DNA of 64,000 bases from Linum tenue. Its lineage: Eukaryota; Streptophyta; Magnoliopsida; Malpighiales; Linaceae. The notes under the pieces were generated by a model. It was given only the letters and a program-made list of their open reading frames with translations. It was not told where the DNA came from and did not search any database. Shown here in pieces: positions 23,286-34,480 of this stretch; positions within the stretch are counted from its first letter, which is position 1; each line of letters opens with the position of its first letter. A program made the position numbers and the translations under genes. The stretch spans positions 11,314,937-11,378,936 of the forward strand of contig CAMGYJ010000009.1 of NCBI GenBank assembly GCA_946122785.1, read 5' to 3'.

Positions 23286-23742
23286 TGAGTTTGGAAAACT
23301 TAAACTCAACTAAACCCGCTGGGTATCCGCGGGTTCATGGGTACCCATGGGTTTTTGTGGTAAAAAATTTGCAATAACAAGTTCTATCAAAATAAAATTC
23401 GAACATCAATTTCCCCATACAAATATCCATACATAAAGAACCAGTCTAGAAAATTCAAACATATCACAATTACACTAAATAAAAGCACAAAGAATAAGTG
23501 TAGTGAGAGTTAGATTGAGGGAAATTAGAATTAGGATAGGGTTTGGGGAGAATAGGGCAACGAAATAAGTGTAGATGGGTATCCATGGGTCGGGTATATC
23601 TAAACCCAAACTCAACCCCAGTGAATAGTATACGGGTTTAAACCCGAACCCAGCCCGAAACCCGTCAACACGGGTTTTACTCGTGTTGACCGGATTGGTT
23701 CGGATAGGGTACCCATGAGTTCGGGTTTTGTTGTCATCCCTA
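23286..23742. mobile_element. hAT-type MITE, left end missing
   Basis: This copy matches the full element at 27263-27959 from GTTTGGAAAACTTAAACTC onward and ends TTGTTGTCATCCCTA, the family's right terminus. About 100 bp of the left end are absent, where it meets LTR-like sequence. The base composition is typical: repeated GGGTA/ACCC phrases near the ends and an AT-rich centre. Confidence 0.8.
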
Positions 23743-24552
23743 GTATAACCTATATAAATTAATGTATCCGGGATCGTAAAAATTATTAATTTATAGTAGT
23801 TATTAATTAACAGATAAATTAATAATTAATAATTTAAAAAAATCTTATGATGTATGTTTATCTTATCTTCCAAATATTTCAAGTTCATATGATAACTTAT
23901 CTCATTCTACGTATTCATTGTACTAAAATTTAATAGAAAAAGTATGGATTCTTCCTAGATAAATGTATCCGATGTATTATTGTAGATGATCTAGATTCAT
24001 GTTTAAAATTACTTGCAACCCTATATTCATTGATCATACATTTAATATAATTTATTGAATATATGGTGACCCGATCACTATAAATAGTACTACAGAAACA
24101 TTGTAAAAATCGTATTCAACAATGGACTCTCATTTGAAAGGAGTCTAAAAGTCCACCATGACCGATCTATTAGACTTGAAATTCAAGAATAAACAAACAA
24201 CTATATATTCATATTTTTCTAGGTTATCCTAGCTATATTATAATTTTATAGATGAATTGTATTTTTACAATTATTCATGTAAGTTGGTTCTCAAAAATTA
24301 TTATCTTATTATTAACTTATCGATTACTAATTTAAATAGGTTATACTGTAGGTAAGAAGAAAGGAAAAAATCTGGAAATCGGTAGATTCCCGTCCCGGTT
24401 TCAAATTTTGTGTTCCAAATAAAAAATGAATAGAAATTGAATTTCATATGGCTAAAATTTGGGAACTGAAAATCCCATCAAAAGTTAAAAGAATTTAATA
24501 TATGAAGATAGAATTATTTGATTTTTTTTTCCTTCCAAAAGTATCCTACAAA
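23743..24552. other. AT-rich intergenic stretch
   Basis: Strongly AT-rich, with no coding sequence and no element ends seen. Confidence 0.4.
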
Positions 24553-25165
24553 GAAGGGATGGTAATAGGGCTGGTAATGGGGCGAGTTTGCTTAAACCAT
24601 CCCCATTTTCAAATATCCAAACTCATATCCGCCACATATCCATGCAAGAAAGGTTTTGCAAACCATCCTCATGCCTCTGGGTTTCGGGTACCCATGGGTA
24701 ATACCCGCCCCGTACATCCAACATTATAATACCTAAAATTTACATGTAAATTTTCAATTACAACATTAAACGCACCTACTATATCATGAAGTCGACAGAG
24801 AGACACTACGGTTCAAAGCATCTTATGCTAAAATATCTATTAATCAATAAGATAGAGCACAATGTAATCTAAATGATTATTCTATGACTCTCATACATAT
24901 ACTAATTAATAACTAACTAACTAACTAACACCAACTTGTTAACAATAGGGGGAAAATGAAAGAGCGAAGAGAGAGTTGAGGAAAAGGAATTAACTTTTGG
25001 TTTGGCTGGCTAATCAAGAAATGCTCTTGATGGGGCGGGCATGGATATGGGAAGGGGAGGCTAAAATCATACAAGCCCCATACCCATCAAATATTTTGCG
25101 GGTTTTACCCATACCCGCCCCATACCCAGTCAATGCGAGGATTCCTCGCATTAACAGGGTCGGGT
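24553..25165. mobile_element. Second hAT-type MITE family member, right end lost
   Basis: It starts AGGGATGGTAATAGGGC and carries GGTACCCATGGGTAATACC and GCCCCATACCCA phrases near its two ends. The right side should finish in something like TTGCCATCCCT but breaks off after GGGTCGGGTACTG. It is related in style to the 27263 element but not a close copy. Confidence 0.6.
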
Positions 25166-25573
25166 ACTGACTAAGGCAATGTGGTATAAAGTTACCAAAC
25201 CTTCATAAAACTAAGTATGGAATGGAACATGTACCAAGTCGAAGAGATTAACTTGTTGACAAGTTGACAAGCCAGCCTGACAAGACAACCTTCATGAAAA
25301 GCTTGTAAAAGGAATTAAGGTATGAAGTCGAGAAGACATGCTTGCTAGATGACAAGTTAGCACCATGACTAGCTCTCCAAGACTAAGTATGAAGCACTGG
25401 TGGATAACAAGGTCGAATAACTCATTGAGATGCTAGCAAGACATGGATAACAATATGATGAGGGGGCTAGGTAACAAGATGAGACCAAGTAGACAACAAA
25501 GGAGCTAGTATGGAGTAATTGGAGTTGTCAAGGGTGTGATCGATACTTCATCAAGAAGGCAAGACAAAGATCT
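25166..25573. other. Purine-rich repeat-like stretch
   Basis: The words GACAAG, CAAGAC and AAGTATG recur many times between 25190 and 25530. No coding frame or ends. On the minus strand it follows the possible gag start, so it may belong to that retroelement. Confidence 0.3.
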
Positions 25574-27120
25574 TCAATCCCATCTAGCAAAGATTTTCAT
25601 ACGCCCTAATTCCTCTTGGTGTGCATATGCGCCCCCGTTGTGCTCTTCATAATCAAATGCTAAGCGTCTGGTCAGCTGTGCCATTGTGTCTACACGCCTC
25701 CCTGCCCTTGACGCTCCTTCTACATCGTCTTCCCTACCCATCCTTTCGTATCCTGAGGGATGTGGCAACAACCCCTCTTTTTAGCACCTCAATCTCCCTT
25801 ATTCTTTTTTTAGTACGTCTAGCGCTTGATCTTGATCTTCGATAACCAATTTCAAATCCTTCTTGGTGAGCGAGGTGCCCCCTGAACAAGTGGGCTCATT
25901 GGTCACATGCTCCTCCTCCCCTTGCTTCATCCCAAACGTTACAGATTTCTCTCCCGATGCTTCCGGATGTTCGCGATCCGTTTCCCCCTTCTTTACACCG
26001 GCCATCTCCATGCATCCTTTCGTCACGCTCTCGGTTATATTCCCGTATCTCGCGCGCCAACTGTTTGAGCCACGTTACACTTCCTTGATCCGTACGCACT
26101 TCATTCCTTTACTCCTCCTTCGGAGGCGCATGGACCTCTACACGCAAGGCGCACAACTGGTCTTCATTTCACATTGCGCTTCCTCGGTCCATACACACTT
26201 CTTTTCTTTACTCCTTCTAAGGCGCATGGATCTCTACACACAAGGCGCACAGCTGATCTTCGTGTCACATTGCGCTTCCCCGGTTCATACGCACGTATTT
26301 CCTTTACTCCTCCTCACGAGGTGCATGGACCTCTGCACACAAGGCGCACAACTGATCTTCATGTCACATTGCGCTTCTCCGGTTCATACGCACTTCTTTC
26401 AGTTACTCCTTCTTCTGAGGCGCATGGATCTCTACACGCAAGGCGCACAACTTATCTTCGTGCCACTTTGCGCTTCCTCGATACGCACACACTTCTTTCC
26501 TTTACTCCTCCTTCCGAGGCGCATGGACTTCTACACACAAGGTGCACGACTGATCTTCATGTCACATTGCGCTTCTCCTGTTCATACGCACTTCTTTCCC
26601 TTACTCCTCCTGCCGAGGCGCATGGATCTCTATACGCAAGGCGCACAGCTGATCTTCGTGCCACTTTGCGCTTCCCTGGTACGTACGCACTTCTTTCCTT
26701 TACTCTTCCTTCCGAGGCGCATGTACCTCTACACACAAAGCGCACAGCGGGCCTACTTCGCCCATTAGACCTCCAACGGTCAAGTTAGCACAACATCATA
26801 GAGAGAGAGAAGTATAAGGAGGTTTTAGTGAGAGAACTCAATCTGCGAAATGAAGTTTACCTACTCTTCTATTTATATTAGGAGTTTTCCCGACCAATGC
26901 CCCCAAATTCGCCCTACATCAGCATGGTGATTAATGCAATGTACTTTCTTTATGCCATGCGCCTCGACCATCTGACATCAACATCAGAAATCCAAGGCGC
27001 ATGACCTAAGTCGTTCAGCTTTCCATATGTTTCCGCTTGTTACATGCCTTTTGTCGTCATGTGCCTCTTGTCAGAGCTTTTGTCTCTATGCGCCTCGGTT
27101 GTCAGTTATCTCCTTAGACT
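25574..27120 (-). mobile_element. LTR retrotransposon fragment: LTR end, minisatellite leader and possible gag start
   Basis: Read on the minus strand, 27120-26760 has a TATA box (AATATAAATAGAAG near 26875) and then AACTTGACCGTTGGAGG. That resembles the conserved ACTTGAGCGTCGGAG phrase near the end of many plant gypsy LTRs. A 99-bp tandem array follows (26770-26080). Then a minus-strand frame starts at 26026 (MTKGCMEMAGVKKGE) and breaks at 25799; a further frame, 25771-25574, has a Glu/Arg-rich run ending HQEELGRMKIF. These could be pieces of gag, but no protease, RT or integrase is seen. Plant Tat/Ogre-type elements are known to carry tandem repeats in untranslated regions, which fits. Confidence 0.45.
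26080..26770. repeat. 99-bp minisatellite, seven copies
   Basis: Units are anchored by GGCGCATGGA or a close variant at 26125, 26221, 26320, 26419, 26518, 26617 and 26716. Spacings are 96, 99, 99, 99, 99 and 99 bp, and a partial unit lies to the left. From the second unit they alternate between TGTCACATTGCGC and TGCCACTTTGCGC forms, a hint of a 198-bp dimer. Since 99 is divisible by three, the plus strand stays open for 301 residues (25863-26768) as 33-residue repeats, but this is probably a by-product of the period. Confidence 0.93.
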
Positions 27121-27262
27121 AACTTCTCTTTCTTTTGGGCTTTGGTCATTTGGCTCTTGACTTCACCTTTGAGGACTTCAACTTTTATGGGTTTTCTCAC
27201 ATCCCAACACTTTGATTTGTGTATAATTGCTCCGATTAGTAATTGCCATAGTGGTTTATGGG

Positions 27263-27959
27263 TAGGGATGACAATGGGTCGGGTTGGGTCGGGTTTTTGC
27301 CAAACCCAAAACCAAACCCATGGGTTTATCTTTGAAAAAAATCCGGGGTAAAACCCACTGGGTTTGAAAAACTCAAACCCAACCCAACCCGTTGGGTATC
27401 CGCGGGTTCATGGGTACCCACGGGTTTTGTCGTAAAAAATTTACAATTACAAGTTCTTATCAAAATTAAAGTCAAATATCAATCTCTCAATACAAATTAT
27501 CCATATATAAAACACCATTCTAGAAAATTCAAGCAAATCACAAATTAACTATACAAATTGTTCAACACCAATCTAGAAAACTCAAGAAAATTGAAGCAAA
27601 TCACAAATTATCCATAAATAACATGTTTAATTGAAAGCTTCTTTTTTTCAATTAAGTTTCTTTACTCTCCACTCCATACATCAACTTCATTCTACACAAT
27701 TAAAAAGAAAAAATTAGACATGTCTCCACAAATATAAATAAGATTAGTTGTTTAGAATATTAAATATACCGAAAAAATTAATTATATGGATGGGCGGGTA
27801 CCCACGGGCCGGGTTTACCTAAACCCAAACCCAACCCGGTGAATAGTGAACGGGTTTAAACCCAAACCCGACCCAAAACCCGTCAACACGGATTTTACCC
27901 GCGTTGACCGGGTTGGGTTGGGTGGGTACCCATGGGTTCGGGTTTTGTTGCCATCCCTA
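27263..27959. mobile_element. hAT-type MITE, complete, with 8-bp TSD
   Basis: The element runs from TAGGGATGACAATGGG to TTGTTGCCATCCCTA. The termini are inverted repeats (TAGGGATGACAA / TTGCCATCCCTA). TTTATGGG lies on both sides (27255-27262 and 27960-27967), a perfect 8-bp duplication as expected for hAT transposition. Inner parts are rich in GGGTA/TACCC phrases and have no coding frame. Other copies or relatives lie at 23286-23742, 24553-25165 and 29660-29871. Confidence 0.93.
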
Positions 27960-27967
27960 TTTATGGG

Positions 27968-28339
27968 TTGTGGTTTTTGCAGGCAGTATATATGAATGTT
28001 CGTCATTCCCTAATTTAATATAATTTGATATTTGTATTCCTTTGATTTTGTAACTCTTTATATATATCGCATGTATCTCAGTAAGAGTTTAATTAAGAAA
28101 CTAAGTTCAGAAATAACATAAGTGATCCGATGATGAATACATAAAGCACCTAAACAAAGGTTAGTAATTTATATGTGTCTTGGGTGGCGCATAATCTTGT
28201 TTGGTCCCGTGCTAATCTATCTTGAATTAGTCAATTAATTATGAGAAGGGTCGGTGTTAACGACTAATTAGTTTGCAGTTCGTTGCACTAGCTAGGTAGG
28301 AATAGGATTACGGGTCGGCTGTGTTAGTAAATGGTATAT
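27968..28339. other. No gene seen
   Basis: AT-rich sequence between the hAT MITE and the copia/TRIM-like remnant. Confidence 0.4.
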
Positions 28340-28545
28340 GATTCATGATTGAACCTCTCCCAACAATTCAAGTTATTGGGATCAACTGGTTCTTGACATG
28401 GTATCAGAGTCTTCTGTAACCGTGAGGTCTTCTGTTCGAATCTCGGACCCCATTTGTTTCTGTTAAGCATGTCTGTGCAAACTTCAAGCCCATATACGGT
28501 GTTCTTGACAGGCTGGTCCCAATCTTATGTTAATAAGAAATTGAG
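28340..28545 (+). mobile_element. Copia/TRIM-like LTR end with primer-binding site
   Basis: AACAATTCAAGTTATTGGGA leads to TTCTTGACA directly followed by TGGTATCAGAGTC. TGGTATCAGAG is the usual primer-binding site for initiator tRNA-Met in plant copia and TRIM elements, right after an LTR ending in CA. No coding part follows. Related phrases occur at 30565-30740 and, on the other strand, at 58655-58890. Confidence 0.6.
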
Positions 28546-28739
28546 GATTATAGGTATACCATGTTTTCTATTTTTTATTTTTATTATATATTGTTTATTA
28601 TTAACATAAAAATAGATATTTACTTTACAAATATTATCAAATATACGGCTCAGGTTTAGTTTCAATTAAAAAACTATTAATCATGACGGAACTATGGTTT
28701 GAAGAGTACATTTATGGTGACATGCAAGGCATCATTATT

Positions 28740-30115
28740 TGTACAATTCGGTCGACATATATGCTCATTTGGTCGAACGATTACTGCATCGTGGTATTTT
28801 TTTTATAGACACTACGGTGGACCATTAACATATAATGGGCGACCATTTTAAGGTAGTCATTACCAAAATGGTCGATCACAACAAAAAATTGGTCGACCGA
28901 TTTGAGGCAGTCATACAATAAATGGTCGACCACATTAGGAAAGAGGTCGACCTTTCAATTTAGTCATATACAAAATGGTGGACCGTAAAAAAAAGAGATC
29001 AACCACTTCAGGGTAGTCATTACCAACATGATCATTACCAATCTACAATGAGGTCGAACATTTCCAGCAAAAGGTCGACCAGATAGAAGAAGAGTCGACA
29101 ACACGTCAATCCATCCCTCTTGAAGTGAAACGTAGAGGAAAATGTTGATTTTGCGGTCGACCGCTTACAGTAAAATCAGTCTGCGACCTTTGAAATTTGT
29201 GCTTATGCCTCTCGATGTCTGTACTTTGTTTGGTCTAAAAAATTATGATAGAAACCAACAAATTCAATCCACAATCATAATAGCAAGAAACCATAACTTC
29301 TTAATAGCTTAATCACTAACACCAAATACAATAAAACACACCTCACAATAGTTCAGACATACCTAAAATCGAAAAACCACAACAGCTTAATATCAATCCA
29401 CGATCATAGTTGCTTCAAACCAAATCATCTTTAAGACTTAACAAATTTCACAACAAAAAAAACACAATCTAAATCATGGGAGTTCCTAGACCTCTCTCCT
29501 CTCACTCATCCGTAATTTCCTCATTGGTGTTGCTAGCATTATGGTAGTCGGATGTTGTGAGATGCATGTATCTTCCACTAAAAGATCGAAATTCATCTCT
29601 CGTCTCTGTTACACTCACTTGTAGTGTGTGCTCATATGGCTGGGCTTTGAGCTATGGTATTGTATATGGTATTAATATAATGGGTATTACGGGCACCCAT
29701 ACTACCCAAATGGGTATTAGCGGGTAACCCGTGGATACACAATGTCAAAATTTTTAATCCTAAGTCTCATCTCGTAATAAATATTACGGGTATTTGAGTA
29801 CCCGTTACCCCAAAAAAATGGGACGAGTATGGGTATACCCAAATACCAATTTGCTGTTGCCCACCCCTAGATAATTCCGAGTTTGATGTTGATAAGGTAA
29901 TGCAATAGAGGTCGACCCTTCTAAGAATGAGGTAGACCATTTAATGTACAAGGTTGACCGATTTAAGATTGAGGTCGACCTTTTTATTGTTTGCTTTCCA
30001 AAGAGGTCGATCATTTTATGTACAAGGTTGACCGCTTTGTTGAACGTAACAAAACGGAAACAGTATATTAAATCGACCTTTATTACTTTGCGGTCGACCT
30101 ATTTATGCAAGTCAC
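28740..30115. repeat. Region peppered with the palindrome GGTCGACC and its variants
   Basis: Between 28750 and 29160 and again between 29905 and 30100, GGTCGACC or a one-base variant appears at least a dozen times, spaced about 25-60 bp. It is mixed with phrases such as TAGTCATTACCAA and ATGTACAAGGTTGACCG. The middle (29170-29900) lacks the motif and holds a hAT-like piece, so the region looks like one unit split by insertions. No coding frame is present. Confidence 0.75.
29660..29871. mobile_element. hAT-like MITE fragment
   Basis: GGGTATTACGGGCACCCAT near the left and TTGCTGTTGCCCACCCCTA at the right end are the style of hAT MITEs such as the one at 27263. The left terminus and target duplication were not found. 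Confidence 0.55.
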
Positions 30116-31807
30116 CGTAACATAGTCCAAATGTTTAAGATACCCATATTAATTTTGTTGTAATATTTGTTTGTTTCTTTTGTATAACCAAATTCCCCTT
30201 ACAATTACACTTTAACAAGGTCAAGTTGTCCGAACACCGGAGGGGCAAAAGAAATATTTTTCCTCCCGAGGTCGGGTTGTCCGAACCACCGTTCAACGGT
30301 GTTTGAATGTTTTTAGACTAAAATTTTAACAACATAATATTTTTATAATGTTTGTAAAGTACATGTACATGTCTGATGTAAAACATAGCGGAGAGGCATG
30401 TTTGATTAAAATGCATAGTAGATATATAGACATACTATATTTATACCTATAACCCAAGAATCGTTGGAGGAAAAATAAATATTAATAGTTAATACTAATC
30501 ATAACCATGTCATCGATCACACATCAAGCTTATTTTGATGCATAATTATAAGAAGTTGTTAAGATTCATAAATGAGCATTTCCTAACAATTCATGTTATT
30601 GAGACTAGTTGGTTTATCACATGATATCAGAACTAGTTTGTCCTTAAAGTCATGTATTCAAATCCTCACAACCTCAATATTAAATGTTGTCTTAAAGCAC
30701 ATGATATAGCGGATATGTGCAAATTTCAAGCCTATGAGTTGACTTTTGTTTGAAGGTGCACGTGACAGAGTAATTAGAATTCATATGTGCATGAGTTTTT
30801 CTTAACAACTTGAGTTACTCGAATAAGTTGGTTTATGAAAATAATTTAAATTAATTAGTAGTTACTCATTTCCATCCTCCATTAGTCCCACTAAACAAAG
30901 ATAAACCCATATGTTTTGCTTTTGCTACTGTTTCAATCGAGTCAGACCGATGGCTAAACTTAACACAATGTCGAGAAGGAACTTGGACCACAAATATGAC
31001 AGGAGCTGAGTATGCAATGCATGTTTTGGGAACCACTATAGTTGAGTAGCTCTCAAATTTACCCAACTCTTACGTACAATTGACTAATCTAGCATGGAAC
31101 TAATATTTAAGTTTCAGGAAGTTCCTACAACATATGTTTTGACAAGACAAACCACATGACCATGCATCCTATCCTATCCACTCAACTCTAAATATAGTTT
31201 TAAGACATCTAATTTTGAAACTTAATTGGTTGTATTATTCAAAGATGATGAAATAAAAAAAAAATCACAACTAATCAATGCATTACCCGAAATCCTAAAC
31301 CTTCAAGATTAACTTTGAAGTAAATCTTGAATGATTTTTGTGCAAATTTATGAATTTTCTTGTTCATCATACCACAAGTGGTAATTAACATTATTTTTAA
31401 CCTGAATCGCTTGCTCATAATGATGATTATGAGATTAATACATATAATTAAAAAAAATAGTTCACCAAAAACAAAACTGTTTATATCCCAAAAGATAAAG
31501 GGTTTGCCTCTTCTAAGTTGCCTCTGGAAGAGGGGCATCTTCTCAGTCCACACGTACAAACTTATGGAGCTAGGCACAGAAAAATCAATGGAACTAATTA
31601 ACTAAACTCCATTTTCCCTTGCCAACCTTCTTTAATGCATATGTTTGCTATCTTTCAAGCTGGCCATCTCTGTATGCCTTAGTCATAGACCAACCAAACA
31701 CATGGAATAGCACAATACCAAATTTCCAATTCTATTTTGATAAATCGAGATTATCAGCTGCCTTTGATTGGGGAAACATGTGGGCACATACAATGTTATT
31801 GCATCCA
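30116..31807. other. AT-rich stretch with an old TRIM-like remnant
   Basis: At 30565-30740 the phrase AACAATTCATGTTATTGAGA, then ACATGATATCAGAACTAG, repeats the LTR-end plus primer-site pattern of 28340-28545 in decayed form, and part recurs near 30790-30835. GGTCAAGTTGTCCGAAC at 30221 and GGTCGGGTTGTCCGAAC at 30271 are a short direct repeat. No genes. Confidence 0.45.
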
Positions 31808-31817
31808 TGCAAAACAC

Positions 31818-32768
31818 TGGAAAAAATCTCAAAATACACATGTTTTAAAAAAAAATCCCAAAATACACATGTTTGGGCATCACCGCTGTTGTCAACAGCA
31901 GTGAATGAATTCACCGCGGCAGACCAAAGCGGTGAATGCATCACCGCGGTTGATGGCCGCGGTGAATGCCTAACGTAACACTGAAACTTCAAACAAACGT
32001 AACTTTGCGCTGGGTTATCCGATTGTAGCGAATTTTTTTTTATTCCACATAACTTTTCAAGATCTTTCAATTTGAAACAATTCATCTAAAAAAAAAATCA
32101 TTTGCTACCCCGAACGAGCAATTTTTTGATTTTGACAAACTTTGGAAGATCATAACTTTGTGCTCCACAATCCGAATGTCATGAAACTTTTTTTTATTTT
32201 GCATAACTTTTGAAGTACTACAACTTTGATTATAACCATAATTTTGGAAAGTATGTGGATTTGTGAAAAGTAAAGGCAAAGTTATTCCCAAAATCCCCTA
32301 TACCCAAAAATATTTCTTTTAAAAAAAAAATATTTCCTAGTAAAAGTTATGAACAATCAATAAAACGTTACGACGTTTGGATTGAGGAGCTAAAAGTTAT
32401 GTCCTTCCAAAGTTTGGCAAAATCGAAAAATTGCTCGTTCGGGGTAATAAACGACATTTTTTTGAGATGAAGTCTTTTTTTCAGATTGAAAGATCTTGAA
32501 AGTTATATGGAATCGAAAACATTTTCGCTACAATCGGATAACCGAGCGCAAAGTTACGTTTGTTTGAAGTTTCAGAGTTAAGTCGGGCATTCACCGTGGC
32601 CGTCAACTGTGGTGATGCATTCACCGCTTTGGTCTGCCGCGGGGAATGCATTCACTGCGGTTGACAACAGCGGTGATGCCCAAACATGTGTATTTTGGGA
32701 ATCTTTTTTATAACGTGTGTATTTTGGGAATTTTTTTTTAAAAACATGTGTATTTTTGGAATTCGTTC
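31818..32768. mobile_element. Long-hairpin (foldback or MULE-like) element, 951 bp
   Basis: Almost the whole element is one inverted repeat. Left-arm phrases reappear reverse-complemented in the right arm, in mirrored order: ATACACATGTTTGGGCATCA, GCAGACCAAAGCGGTGAATG, CTTCAAACAAACGTAACTTT, CCCCGAACGAGCAATTTTT and AAGATCTTTCAAT. Arms are about 410 bp each (31818 to about 32225 and about 32330 to 32768) around a loop of about 100 bp. Possible 10-bp target duplications with one mismatch flank it (TGCAAAACAC at 31808, TGCAAAAGAC at 32769). The outermost 10 bp of the arms match poorly, so the exact ends are uncertain. It has no coding sequence. Confidence 0.85.
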
Positions 32769-32879
32769 TGCAAAAGACTTGCATGTAGTCGAATCAAATC
32801 GCAAAATATCTAGCCATTAGGTTCTTGTTTGGTTTGGATGGTTAGGTTAATAAGGCGTTACCTAGCTACATACTTGTAT

Positions 32880-33330
32880 TGATAGCAAATTGTTACGAGA
32901 ATCAAGTCATCGTAACTATTGAGTCTCAATCTAGACTTGTGTATTTTGTTATTGTCTTTATTATTATTTATCTTTATTATTGCTTTCGTTACCTAAGTAG
33001 GATTTGTATTATATTGTTTAGAAGTTTATTATTATTTCCTTGTAGTTGGGTTTCATAATTTAGGTAGGAAAAGGGAGAGAAGGCCGCCGGGCTTATAGGG
33101 GAAGGATTGAGATTTTGGGATTTTCTATGCCTATAAATATGTACTAGCATTTCTTAAATAGTACGAGAAGATTGAAATTCAATAGTAGTTTGTAGTTTAT
33201 CTCCCTTTCATCTCAATTCTCTTCATATTAAGCCTCTTTCCTACGTTTATCTAACGATGACGCACGTTTCGTGAAGGTTCTCACCGAAGAAATACACATA
33301 ACACAAACTCATGCATGCTCCTTTCATCTT
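32880..33330 (+). mobile_element. LTR-like remnant
   Basis: A TATA box (CCTATAAATATGT near 33130) is followed by a leader and TTCGTGAAGGTTCTCACCG, and preceded by T-rich sequence, in the manner of a copia LTR. Ends, primer site and coding part are not identified. Confidence 0.35.
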
Positions 33331-33355
33331 TAACCTATTGACGATAACACCCAAT

Positions 33356-33372
33356 CCCCCCCCCCCCCCCCC
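33356..33372 (+). repeat. Run of 17 C
   Basis: An unbroken run of 17 cytosines sits in otherwise AT-rich sequence. Its length may be unreliable in the assembly. Confidence 0.9.
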
Positions 33373-33494
33373 GCCTAATCGACATCCAACAACACCATAT
33401 TATGAATAGCTTAAGTCGTTCTTTTACCTGCTTAAACGAAAGCTAATTATTTATGGTTCGATGCCTTCGATCAATTTTCACAAGTCCAGCATTT

Positions 33495-33715
33495 TTATTT
33501 GCGTGTTAAATCTACACAATAAATAAAAGCCAAATGAGAAAACTTGAAGTCCCATTTCAAATTTCCTGCATCCAGAGTGAAAGTAGGTAGGACATTTTGG
33601 TCTTCACAATTACTTTTTTTATTCATTAAAAAGACACTTACTAGGATTCGAACCATGACCACTTTAAAGAAAAACAAATATCATAACCAATCACACTAAG
33701 TACATTTGTTGTATC
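33495..33715 (-). mobile_element. Possible tRNA-derived SINE remnant
   Basis: On the minus strand CTTAGTGTGATTGGTTATG (A-box-like) is followed about 40 bp later by GGTTCGAATCCTAG (B-box). This spacing fits a tRNA-type Pol III promoter. The flanks show no clear tail or target duplication, so the call is weak. Confidence 0.35.
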
Positions 33716-34130
33716 TTTTTAAATTAAAAATATATAATCGCAGAGAGAAAAAAACCCTTCCGCCATTTCAAATTCCCTGCTCCATGAGCGTTTGTAGGAA
33801 GGGTAGAATAGAGAGTGTCAATTTTTTTCTTTTTCCTCTTTGGAACGGGCCAACTTACAGTACACATACGGATTTAAACGGGTCGAGGAGTGTAATTTTT
33901 TTTAAGTTCTTTTATTTCTCTATGGTGGTAAAATATATATGAAAAGGCAAAAACAATACTCCTTTTTATTGCTAAAAAGAAAAAAAATAAACAATAAACT
34001 AATGCATGGATTCTAATGGGCTAACCGCTAATCATAAAATAAAAGAGTTGAATGGGCCTGACCTACACAGGATTTGCCCATCAAGTAGAACAAATGAACA
34101 TCATGTGTTTGTCATTCTAAAACAAGCTAT
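33716..34130. other. No gene seen
   Basis: AT-rich sequence between the SINE-like remnant and the 175-bp duplication. Open frames are short and unrecognised. Confidence 0.4.
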
Positions 34131-34480
34131 TTTCTCTAGCATAATTTATATTATGCTATTATTTTATATCTTAGTGGCTAAAATATAATGTATTTTAAAG
34201 TTATTCAATTGTTCAACCTCGACCAACCCAATTAGTCCAATTTTTATCATTTCAAATATATATTATATAATTATTTGATATCATAATAATTAAATTATAG
34301 TGTATTTTCTCTAGCATAATATATATTATGCTATTATTTTATATCTTAGTGGCTAAAATATAATGTATTTTAAAGTTATTCAATTGTTCAACCTCGACCA
34401 ACCCAATTAGTCCAATTTTTATCATTTCAAATATATATTATGTAATTATTTGATATCATAATGATTAAATTATAGTGTAT
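34131..34480 (+). repeat. 175-bp tandem duplication
   Basis: The unit beginning TTTCTCTAGCATAAT starts at 34131 and again at 34306, a period of 175 bp, with only a few differences. Each unit contains a small palindrome (AGCATAATATATATTATGCT) and TTCAACCTCGACCAACCCAA. Confidence 0.93.

Noticed and set aside
25863..26768. Plus-strand 301-residue ORF of 33-residue repeats
   Set aside because: The frame is open because the 99-bp unit is a multiple of three and lacks stops. The peptide has no known domain, and the sequence makes more sense as the leader of a minus-strand LTR element.
26125..26770. CRISPR array
   Set aside because: Units are contiguous 99-bp tandem copies without unique spacers, in a plant nuclear context.
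33356..33372. Run of 17 C as a functional element
   Set aside because: A homopolymer with uncertain length. No surrounding structure supports a role.
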